From Saposhnikovia divaricata (taxonomy: Eukaryota; Streptophyta; Magnoliopsida; Apiales; Apiaceae): a stretch of DNA of 64,000 nt. A model generated the notes under the pieces. The model saw nothing but the letters and a program-made list of their open reading frames with translations, searched no databases and was not told the origin of the DNA. This document shows positions 24,057-34,505 of this stretch, piece after piece; position 1 is the first letter of the stretch; each line of letters starts with the position of its first letter. Made by a program: the position numbers and the translations under genes. Where the stretch lies: the NCBI GenBank assembly GCA_036435485.1, contig CM071596.1, positions 138,595,001-138,659,000 on the forward strand, written 5' to 3'.

Positions 24057-27000
24057 TAGTACGACTATGAACTTGGCAAGAGTTCTTATTATCTTAGTGA
24101 ATTTATTGTTTTAACGTCGCCTCATCTCTGGGGTTTATAACGTACGCTCTGATACCACTTCTGTAACACCCCTAGATTCGGGGTCCGGGATCCGGTCGTT
24201 ACGGTCTCCATTATTGTTCACAATACTTGAACTTCCTTCAACTCAAAATAAATTACATCTTTATGACCCAACACAACAATATAAAACACACCCGTTATAG
24301 TCCCAGAGATGAAATCAGAGTAACTACCAAATTTTATTAAGCATAATATGAGTTCTTACAATCCAAAAGAAGTTCAATATGAATATATACTCTTTGCCAT
24401 CCATTTGCATAAGTCATACTAGACCATATACTTGGTACTGAAAGAATAAATCTATCCTACCAATAGCTTTCTCTTCGGCTCTGGTAGTCTCATCGTCCTC
24501 GCCAGCGTCGAGTGCGCCTTGTGCGAGTCATCTTGTCTAGCTATTGTTGTGATATAATAATAAAGCAAGGGTGAGCAATAGCCCACCAACAATAATATTT
24601 AACTGAACGATAATATATAACAGTTCAAAAGTATCTTTCAAACCATATGCCATGCATTTACGGAAATGATGCCAGTATAATATGAACGATGAAGTTACAA
24701 GGTAACTCAAAATGTAAATATATGTGGGAATATCTGCTATGTCGAAAATAAGCAAGATATTATCATTTATCATATAAAGAGGAACTTGCAAGGAAAATAT
24801 TGCAATTCCAGTTATTAACATTTTTCGAAGTCCTACAACCTGAAAGAAGTCTCTTTGATACGTGTTGCGGAAGACACCGTCAACCCGAAAGAAGTCTCTT
24901 CGATACGTGTTGCAGGGAATTCCCAATTTGGGAGATGAACCAATACTGGAGTTATCACGTGCCAACTGTCCCACTCCCTGATGATCAGTCGGGGATGGTA
25001 CAACCCAAAATAGTTTACTACAGGTAGAAGGAAGAACTGACGGCTCCACTTGTTGATTGCCTTTAATAGTAACTCCCTGGCCAATGGTTAGGCCTTGTGA
25101 TGGGCCGCGCGACTCGGCCTCTTACACACGACTCCTAGTTCGAATAAATCCACTGCATTGAAACGTAGAGTTTGTCCTCCCTTCCCCAAGTGAAATACTT
25201 GTTGATAAGACTCCAAAAAGTAGTCGTATCTAGTTGGAAAGGAAAATTCACCAACATTTCCCAAGCTTTTGCTTGTTAATGGATATCAACTTGTTCTAAC
25301 AATCTTACCCCTCGAATGATGAGAAGGTACACACAGACTTAATAAGTCCATAGCAACCAAGTTGCGAGTGAAAAGGATAAATTATGAGATTTATGACCGG
25401 GAAGTCTACAAGATAAATAACATAGCTCAAGTAGGTTCCCCTATAACATGGAAGTTTGAGCGAGCATTTAAATCCTTTATGATAGATTTAAAGGAAAAAT
25501 AAAGAGTGGAGAACCTTTCCTTGATAAGATAGTCGTAAAAAGACTCCGAAATATTTTACATAATAACTGGAGGTGAAAGATAATCTCCGAATAATATAAA
25601 TCATTTTAAAAAAATTTCAAAGAATTAAATAAATATTCCAAGAATATTCATTAACTCAATAATAATTACGGAATATCATTAAATCATAATATTGCTCGTA
25701 AGTAATCCTCGAATGAATATATAGAATTATTTTCTAAATAAAACCCTCCTTAAATGAATATTCAAAATAATATTCATTAAATAATTAAACTCCAATAAAT
25801 ATTTAAAATAATATTTAATAAATTAATCAACCTTAAATGAATATTTGAAGATAATATTCATTTAATATTTAATCTTCTAAATGAATATCCAAATAACATT
25901 CATTAAATAAATAATCTTTTAAATGAATTTCCAAATAACATTCATTTAATAAATAATCTTCTAAATGAATATCCAAATAATATTCATTTAGTAATTAATC
26001 TTCTAAATGAATATCCAAATAATATTCATTTAGTAATCAAAACTTTAAAGGAATAATCGAAATAATATTCCTTAAGTAAATAGAACTTCCAATGAATATT
26101 TTAAAATAATATTCATCAAGTACATAAAACCTTAAATGAATATTCCAAAGTAATATTCATTTAATAAATAACATTCTAATGAATATCAAAATAATATTCA
26201 TTAAATAATCAACTCTAAATGAATATTCGAAACTAACATTCATTTAATATCTCTCGACTGAGATAATACTCGAATAACATTCCTCGAAATATTTCCAAGT
26301 AATTGATACTTAATGGAATATAAATAACGTTTAACAATAACATTCCTCAGATAAATAATAATCTGTCGTTGGAATCCCTCCGGGTTTCCACGACTATCTA
26401 TATCTCAAAATACCGACTCCCGGTCTATATTTAGAATGAATATGCCCTTCGCTAAGGGTGTTACCAAAACAATCCGGCTTATCACTGATAATTCGTATCT
26501 AGTCTATAAGCCAATATCAATTCAGGGAACAAGTATCACAAAAACCATAGTCACAATATAATTGGAAACAGGCATGCATGCGATGGCATATGTAAAACAG
26601 AAATCATATACATATATTATCAAAATAACAGGTTCAAAGGTTTGAACACTTGCCTGGTAATCGGGTGTGGGTGGAGATAGCGTGTCCTGTGTCTGCTCGA
26701 TGATCTATAAACAATCAGAACATTCGAGATTAACCACTTAACACCTTTTAAAAGTCTAGGTATAACTTCACTTAAATCGAAACACGTTTTCGAATTATCT
26801 CGTTATACACTTTTAGTGTAACTCTTTTTATCACCGATACGATCCGTTTGACATGTGGTTTTCTTTCATACCTTCCTTATGACCTCTAGTATTTATTTAC
26901 CAAGATTCGCCACTGAGTAACATGCTTTACGAGGGTTCAATTGAAGTTACGAACTTCTACTTACGGTTCCGAACGAATTTTAGTAATTTGACCATAACTC

Positions 27001-28664
27001 CTAAACCGTAAGTCGGAATGTTTCGATTCTTTCGCCAAAACGATCTATGACTCGAGATCTACGAGGATATGTCATGTTCATAACCAGTTAAGACAATTCA
27101 CCCTACTGTGATGCACGAATTCTTTAAGGTTATCGAAAATCGGGCATTACGACGGCTATAAATCGAATATTTCCAAATTCCAAACTTTCCAATAATCATA
27201 GTTTCCACTCCCAACAACATATACATGTTATTTAACCATGAACTAAGGCCAAGAAATGCCTTGCCGTTCATCTAACTATTTATCCTCTTATATCAACAAA
27301 TCACTACATAAGCATGCTTTAATCATTACCATAATCATACTAATCAAAAACTCATCAAGAACATCATTAAACTCAAAGTAAGGCCTAGGGTTTCAAGAGT
27401 GTTATACCTTCCTTGGGGTGTGTATGCACTTAGTAAGCCTTGTATAGTCCTTGTATAGCCTCCATGAAGCTTGGATCATCAACCAAAATCAAGATCCAAG
27501 AATTTTGTTCTTGAGGTTACTATTCATCCTCCACTTTCTTGATTTTATTGAAAATGGAAAGAGTGGTGTTTGAGGCTAAGATTTCTAGGGTATCATTTTT
27601 ATGAAATATAGGATCTATGATAAATTTTTGGAGATAAAACAATGGTGGGAAGGATGATTTTTGTTTTTGAATTAAGGAGGAAGTCGAATGGTGTTAGATG
27701 GGGGAGAGGAAGAGGTTTTGCTTGACATGCTCTTGGAAATAATGCATAAAGTGATATGTTTAGCATAATATCTCATCCTTGGTTGCTTTAATAAAGTGAT
27801 GATGCATGCAATGATGTAATTTGGCAAGACAAGTGTTGATATTTTGGTGGTTTAAGGCTAACAAAGTGGTTTGTGTGCTAAGTACTTGGTTGCATTCTAA
27901 TTGATCCAGTTCCTTGCTAGTTACTAGATATTTATCACTTGCGCATGCATGTATCATGATTCCCTGCTTGTTTCTTTGTCCGGTTATTGCTCATTTCGAT
28001 TGATCGTTCGTAGGAATATCTCACGGATTTCTAATTAGGGTTTACCGGGAATCTTCTTAATATTAATACTATCATTCTCCATCTTTCTTACTAACTTTCG
28101 AATTTATATTCCTTAAATCCCTTCGTTAAATTCGTAAGTCTATCAGTGTCCAGGGAACTCTCGGAGAAAATAAAAGTGCGGTTTTTCAGAATCCGACAGC
28201 TTTTACATACATTTATTTTCCCCTGGATCACTATTACGAACTCGAAAATCCGTTCCGAATACTTCTATATAGTGTTGTCTCATAATATTCTCTTTTCCAC
28301 CAAAAACACTATTCATTCTTTATTCTTTATTTATTCTCTTAGGGTTGTACAATTGTCCCTGATCTCTTTCGATCGTTCCTTAACCTTTTTACGGACCCAC
28401 TAGACCAATAACAGATATCGATTTGGATGACATAAGAATAATCTTCTCCTTTAGAATTATCAAATCTCAATTCCCTAGGAGGTAGATAATTCTTATCTAA
28501 AGTGTCAACCAATAGTATTCTTCATGGCATATAAACAATTGAATCCAAATCTATTCCTTTCATTCATTATCTCAATCGTTACCTCGAAGTCGTAATCACT
28601 ATTCACCATTACCTCAGTACATAATAAAAAGTTTTAATTATATCCAAAATTTGGGGTTCTTACA
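24057..28664 (-). mobile_element. Chromovirus E remnant: 5' LTR plus 105 bp of leader
   Basis: The LTR is 24,162-28,664 (4,503 bp, TGTAACACC...TTCTTACA). A primer site TGGTATCAGAGC lies on the minus strand at 24,146-24,157, and about 90 bp of leader identical in layout to elements A and D precedes it. The rest of the element and its 3' LTR are gone. The leader joins the end of the Athila-like LTR at 24,056/24,057, so a deletion removed both. The LTR carries a palindrome block (about 25,600-26,300) and a 54-bp tandem duplication (about 24,839-24,930). No gene is seen. Confidence 0.88.
25600..26300. repeat. Iterated AATATTCAT palindromes in LTR E
   Basis: Third copy of the family 1 hairpin block, here with regular units of about 33 bp such as CTTCTAAATGAATATCCAAA followed by TAATATTCATTTAGTAATTA, repeated near 25,860-26,040. 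Confidence 0.8.
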
Positions 28665-29818
28665 AGTGTTGTCTCCTAAGGGTTTACAGAAGATATACCC
28701 ATAAAATCTTTGAGATAAATCAGCAAGTATCCAACTTTCCTCTTTCAATCTAGCTTTCATTGATGCCAACAAAACAATTTTGCAGGAAAATATATGCCTT
28801 AAAGAATATTCTAGTAATAGCCAAGTTATAGGTTCCCACAATCCACATTTGTAGACTCTAAAAGTTTACAAAAAAACCCAAGGTGTGTAGTGAATTTAAG
28901 GCCTTTGATGGATAAAGTGCGTACGAACATTTTCTCTTTTTCAAACAATATTGAACTGACCCAATCTCTATCAAAACAAGTATCTAGCCAAACTTCACGT
29001 TCTTAGTAGTTAGACCGACCGTGCAATGGTTGAGGTCCCAAAAGACTTTTGCATCAATACCCATTTATCGAGTTTTAGGTCAACAATCCCAGATCACAAA
29101 GGACCATAGGTTGCTAGGCACAAAGTCCCCTCGGACTTAATTACTCGGGTTATCAATGAGCCCAACCTAGTCGATTTCCCTACTAAAAATTTATTATTAC
29201 AAAATTACACTAGCACTCTATAATTACAAAAATTTATTGACTTTTTTTTAAGACACTATAGGAACAATTTTCGCAAAGGTTTGATTCGACATTGTTCTTA
29301 CATATGGGTTCTCTCTCAGGTATCGAATAACATTCCTATACAATTCTTCCATCAAAAGTCTTGTGCAAATGTGTCGTCTTGGACTTTTAAGCAAAAATTT
29401 GTTCGACACAAGTTTCATGATTAAACCTAACTTGACTACGTTCAAATTATCTACAGGCATTATACATATAATTTTTGAAAAACAGTTAACACCAACTAGT
29501 TCTACAGTTCAAGAGTGGGAAGGACAACTAACCTAAAATATCTCTATTTTTGGATTTTTAAAATTTTGAATTTTTCAATTTTTTTGGATTTTTCAGTTTT
29601 ATGTATTTACACTAAAACCCTCCCCCATACCTAAATCATGCCCTGTCCTCAATGTATGCAAATGCAAGAGAAATGAGTAAAGGAGAAAGATGAGATAATA
29701 CCTGACAAGGATGACAGAGACGAAAAACTTCTAAAAATTACGAAAGAAAACAACTCACACACACTTGTACTCCCCCATACCTATCTTTCACGAGGGGGGC
29801 TTAAGGAATAAAACCGAA
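28665..29818 (-). other. 3' untranslated part of the Athila-like element
   Basis: About 1.15 kb between chromovirus E and the last open frame of the Athila-like element. A short open stretch on the minus strand (28,665-28,841, LLASMKARLKEESWILADLS) and a 70-residue one at 29,248-29,460 are seen. Neither matches a family I know. No reverse transcriptase or integrase motif is seen in any frame. The stretch is taken as degenerate or non-coding 3' sequence. Confidence 0.5.
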
Positions 29819-30586
29819 TCAGCCGATACCTGTGGGAAAATTGGGATGCAGCTTCGAGAAAGAATCAAGACATTTTTGAAAATTTTGATTAGAAAATACT
29901 TTTTCAAGTAACAAAGAATCATTCAACCTTATAGAACAAGTATAACTAATGTTCTCCCTAAACCAAATTAAGGCTTCTTTATTTTGTTTAAGCAAATTAG
30001 AGACAATGAAAGTTTGGTCAATGAATGAATCATTAAGAATGACATAAGACAAGGGTCCATATTCTCCTAAAGGCTGTTGATCAAATTCGGGATGATATAG
30101 AGTTGAGTCAAATACGGGAGGTGTTCCCACGGGACTCTTAACAATGGTACTAGGTTTGACATGGTCATTATCAGATTTAGTTTCCCATTTAGAACAAATG
30201 TGATTCAAGTCTCCTAACAACTAATCAAATGTAGGTGGTTCACCAACGGGAGTTTTAATAACGGCCTTAACACGAACATCCTCGGGTGGTGTCTCCCACT
30301 TAGAACAAATGTTGTCTAACTCTCTCAACATCTCGTCCGAGGTCATATCACTTAACGACTCATGATACTCTCGATTGGTTTCGTGATTCCTTTGATGATC
30401 CTCAACAAGAAGAAACTCAATCTCACTATCATCAAGGTTTGACCAATTAACAATGTCATCAACAAGATTAACCCCTACTGTTTGCTCATAAAGTTGATTG
30501 GGTTCTTTTTCAATATGAAAGATGTTAAGGTTAATGGTCATATTACAAAAAGTGAGTTTCATCGAACCATCCCTATAATTAATCAA
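29819..30586 (-). pseudogene. Post-protease region of the Athila-like element with a duplicated KWET module
   Basis: Two adjacent frames in line, 30,221-30,586 and 29,819-30,220, separated by one stop. The start (ALINYRDGSMKLTFCNMTI) is the normal end of the protease region in Athila/Tat polyproteins, after a frameshift. Then follow two divergent copies of a module with LDNICSKWET...PVGEPPTFD and LNHICSKWET...PVGTPPVFD. The tail (HPEFDQQPLGEYGPLSYVIL...) matches nothing I recognise. In complete relatives the reverse transcriptase would begin near here; it is absent. The function of the tail is unknown. Confidence 0.55.
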
Positions 30587-30615
30587 GGCATTGGATGTAG
30601 CAAGAAAAGGTCGTC

Positions 30616-31110
30616 CTAGAATGATGGGGATTTGGTTTTTGGATTTGTGACGGGTTGAGTCTCGAGGACAACAAAATCAACCGGGAAGATAAAATCACCA
30701 ATTTTAATCAAGACATCTTCAATTAATCCTTTGGGCATTTTTATAGAACGATCTGCAAGTTGAAGTGTCATATTGGTCCTTTTGAGCTCGCCTAAACCTA
30801 GGGCTTGATAAACGGAAAATGGAAGCAAGTTCACACTGGCACCTCAGTCGAGTAAAGCCTTGTCCACGAAAGTATTACCTATGACACATGAAATAGTTGG
30901 ACAACAAGGGTCCTTGTACTTCACGGGAATTTTGATAGAAAGAATTGAGCTCACTTGGGACGTCAAGAAGGCTTTCTTAGGGACTTGGGTGGTTCGTTTA
31001 TAAGTACACAACTCTTTAAGACATTTCGCATAGGAGGGAACTTGTTGAATCATGTCTAAAAGAGGAATGTTTATCTTGACTTGTTTTAATACTTCCAAAA
31101 TTTGCTCCAT
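30616..31110 (-). pseudogene. Aspartic protease domain of the Athila-like element
   Basis: Retropepsin-like domain of the Athila/Tat type. 30,844-31,110 ends ...GNTFVDKALLD, and after a TGA the frame continues GASVNLLPFSVYQALGLGEL and LADRSIKMPKGLIEDVLIKI at 30,616-30,834. The stop replaces the residue between the catalytic Asp and Gly (D-stop-G), destroying the active-site triad. A frameshift follows at NPKTKSP. The protease would cut Gag; this copy is dead unless the stop is read through. Confidence 0.8.
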
Positions 31111-31392
31111 TTGAGCCGTTCGTTTAGGAGAAATGAGTCTTTAAGGATAAGGAGCTTTCGGCTTAAAGACTCGTTCTTCTGGAACAGGTTCTGAGGTTGT
31201 TCCACTTGAAAAAGATGGTTTGCTAGAAAGAGGTGATGATACGGGAATCGGATTTTGATTTGAAAGATCGAGAATAGGGGTTGGTTCAATGTTCGATTCT
31301 TTTTCTTCTTCTTCGGGGGACTCGACTCCTACTTGATTATCAACTTGATTTACCGACTTTAAAGAAATGATAGCATTAACATTTTCATGAGG

Positions 31393-32166
31393 TCATTGAT
31401 TGAGAGGAAATTTAGGGTTGACCTCGGGTTGAATCGGGAACTTGTTCTTCTCTCGCTCACACATGGCATTGGCTAATTGACTCACTTGAGCCTCTAACTT
31501 AGATATGGCTTGAGTACTAGCATTTAAAATTTGCCTATCTTGAGTCATGGTTTGCATGAAAGTTTGTTGAGATTGAGCCAAATTAGTTGTTGATTTTAAA
31601 AGCACATCAAGACTCTTTTCCAAGGAATTAAGTCTCTTATCTGACTCGTTAAACCCGGGAGGGTGGGCGGAAGCTTGAGTTGGATAAGGACTTTGATTTT
31701 GAGTCGGGTAAGATTTTGGCTTTTGAAAAGAAGGTGGCGGAGATTGGTAGTTTTGACCTTCGTTCCACGAGAAATTTGGGTGATTTCTCCACCCGGGATT
31801 GTAAGTAGGAGCAAAAGGGTCATTCCTTTGCTTTGGTTGAAACTTGGCATTGACTTGCTCACATTCGGGAAAGTTCGGAAAACCTTGATTATAATTCGAG
31901 CACATAGACACTTGTGAGTGGGCCTTACTAGTTTCTAGGGCTTCGAGTCTTCTAGTTAGAGTAGCTAATTTGACATCGGTTGCAATTGAATTTCCAATGG
32001 AATGCAAACCCCTAGATGAGCTAGACGACTCGAACTTATTTGGTTCCCTAGTAGACTCCCACAACATCGTCTTTTCCGCTAATTCCTCGAAAAAGGCCCA
32101 CCCTTCGTCCTCATCTTTCTCCATGAATTTTCCTTGGCACACAGACGCTAAATGGTTGAAAAACAA
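31393..32166 (-). pseudogene. Gag of the Athila-like element, N-terminus missing
   Basis: 257 open codons of a Gag protein of the Athila/Tat group. They hold the end of the gag domain (GWAFFEELAEKTMLWE), the linker NDPFAPTYNPGWRNHPNFSW characteristic of this group, a proline- and glutamine-rich stretch, and a C-terminal coiled coil (about residues 175-240). The usual cysteine knuckle before the linker is degraded (CSNYNQGFPNFPEC). The frame runs into LTR sequence at its start (32,147), so several hundred N-terminal residues are deleted. Gag would build the particle; this fragment lacks its start. Confidence 0.8.
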
Positions 32167-32961
32167 AATTTAATCCAAAAGTAAAGAAAAAGATGAATGA
32201 TTAAAGGTAAGCTTGATATAAAGCAAGAATTAAAATTAAAGCATTAAAAGTAAATGTAAGAGCTCCTTTCAACCCCAAGTGGTTAGCATTTCGCTACTTT
32301 GTCCACTCATTGGATTTACGAAAATAGCGAAAACAAAGTAACATAAACGAAAGAGTAAGACAAGAAAAATTAAGAGGGGATAAAAAGTTGCATTAATAAA
32401 ATGAAAGTGTTTACAAGACGGAGGCTACAAAATTTAGGGTAACTAAATTATAACTAAGATGTTACTGCAGAGAAAACAAGAATTGGTAAAACAGAAGTAA
32501 AGTAAAATGAACTGAGCATATGGAAGGAAAGAGAAAAAGTAACACAAAGATATTACTTCCTAATTGGGTGTGTCCCGTGTCTTGAAATGAAAGGGCCTTT
32601 TATAGCACTTTTATGTTACCCTGTTTTCATATGAAAACAAGAATTCAAATATGCAGCTTTCAACATTCAAGATTCCCCGCATGCAACTTTTGAAATATAA
32701 GGCCTGGCGGCTGAAAAGTCAAATGAAGGTTTTGGGATGTGTTTGAATTATTCCAATTTGCTCCAAGCTCCTAATCTTTTTTCCTTCTTCTTTTATTCTA
32801 GTAATTTTTCTTCATCTTTTCTCTTTCTTTGCACTTTATTTCTTTATTTTGCCATTTCTTTATTTTTCACGAATTTCCTGAAATGCAACAAAATAATATA
32901 GTAATGTACGAGTTCAAGCAATAAATAGGTAATAAAAATATGCAAAAATATGCACTTATCA
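32147..32961 (-). mobile_element. 5' LTR of the Athila-like element, truncated
   Basis: The first 815 bp of the LTR, nearly identical to 23,243-24,056, ending at the GTGGC target duplication. The inner half of the LTR, the primer site and the gag start are lost. The join to gag at 32,147 falls at GCTAAATGGTTG, sequence also present in the other LTR copy, which suggests a deletion at a short homology. Confidence 0.85.
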
Positions 32962-32966
32962 GTGGC

Positions 32967-34500
32967 CAGCCTTTAGTACTTGACAAGCAATTAAATAAGT
33001 TATGGTATTCTACTTAGACTTCTATCACACGGACAGATAGTCACGTAGTAGTACCTCCCCTCCTTAAAGGGTTGTTCTTCTCAATTCATAAAGAAGATGA
33101 ATAGGAGAGAAGAAAAAAAGAATTTCGAAGAATTATAGAAAATTTTTATGATTTCAAAATCTCATACTTAGAATATACCTCTGAACGATAGAGGTTTATC
33201 AGAGAAGAAAATAATCGTAATTATATCCAATACTATTTGATCGTAATCTCACGTGTCAACATATCTTACTGCTTTGTCCATTATTCTATGGACCTATACT
33301 CTGGTTCAACCTTAGCAACACTTACTTTTGGGAATCTTTCAACCTCTCAGGTTAACTCTTAGATTTCTCGCTTGACATCATTGTTACTGATATTCCACGC
33401 CACGCTACTAGCTCTTTCATAATCATAATTCTAACATTATCAGGTTGTCATCTCGGGAGTTCGTTAGAGAACCCATTCATCAGTCCATTCGTAGCATTCC
33501 TTGCTTCACGTTCCATAATTACTTTCCAATCGTTTCTTTATCAATCACCTCCGTCTTATTGTCTGATTCTTATTCACCTCTGTTATTTACCTCCACTGTT
33601 ATCTCATTATCAAGACGTCCTTTGTACTTGGCACCTTCTTATTGGTATCCCATCACATTTACTCAATAATCATCACATTCTTGGGGTTAAAGTTTCCTCT
33701 GTTCAACCATCTAAATTCTCACTTTTTCGATCCACGAGGCTCCTTATTACTCACTCCATCTATTTCCTCAAATCCTCCCAACTTAAAGGGGGTTAATCTA
33801 TATGTCTCTTATGCTTTCAATTTCAACTTTCCGTTGTGACCAACAACCTTTGCCATATACTTTTCTGGCTTCATTACTGGGGTTTCTCAGGATTCCGCAT
33901 ATCTAACTCCCTTATTGTTCCTCAACTTTATTTCCTCTATATCCTCGACTCTACATTTCTTTTATCAGTCATCTTGTTTCTGTTTCGACTATTATCTCTT
34001 TATGAACCATCATGGCATTATAATTTATTTCACACATCACGTCATTCCAAAATTAAACCATCCGAAATAAATCTTGCCGATTTCTTTAACTTAGATCCAA
34101 TTTAATCTACTTCTGCCAAACTTGTCTCTCATCACTCGCTCTTTTCTATCCGTGACTTCCACAGGCTATTCTTCGTAAGTCTGACCAGGTCGTAAATCTA
34201 CCTGCTCTTACTCTATCACCTGTCGAGCATCTGAGTTTTACTGGTGTGGCTTTGCCACGAGAAACACGTTATGACCATGCCATAAGTTTTGGGGTAAAGC
34301 TGGCTCGTATGCCACCTTCCGAATGCTTCCAAGCCTTCAGATGGCCCAATAAATCTCGGGCTCAACTACCTTTCTCTTCAAATCTCATTAATCCTTTCCA
34401 CGGGGATACCTTTAGCCTCATGAATCTCCATCCTCACATTTTCTATGTTGTTTGCGCAAAATACACCAACATAAACTTGCTTGTCATTCATCAACATGCC
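32967..34500 (-). mobile_element. Chromovirus A, middle of the internal region
   Basis: Continuation of element A between the two large insertions. From about 34,110 to 34,460 the DNA matches the integrase/chromodomain end of BC (38,530-38,840) but has no open frame. A second purine-tract-like site (CTCCCCTCCTTAAAGGG, 33,054-33,070) and unmatched sequence lie before it, so this part may itself be a composite of two related elements. I see no intact coding region. Confidence 0.6.
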
Positions 34501-34505
34501 ATTTA

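Larger units (their letters stand above)
22406..32966 (-). mobile_element. Athila/Tat-type Ty3/Gypsy element with gag and protease only
   Basis: A minus-strand LTR retrotransposon at 22,411-32,961, flanked by the 5-bp duplication GTGGC (22,406-22,410 and 32,962-32,966). Its 5' end on the minus strand reads TGATAAGTGCATATTTTTGC, a common LTR start in this group. Gag and aspartic protease are of the Athila/Tat type, followed by an unassigned open region. There is no reverse transcriptase, RNase H or integrase. A chromovirus fragment (24,057-28,664) lies between the 3' LTR and the internal part. The right LTR retains only its first 815 bp, fused to the middle of gag, so the primer site and gag start are missing. 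Confidence 0.85.
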
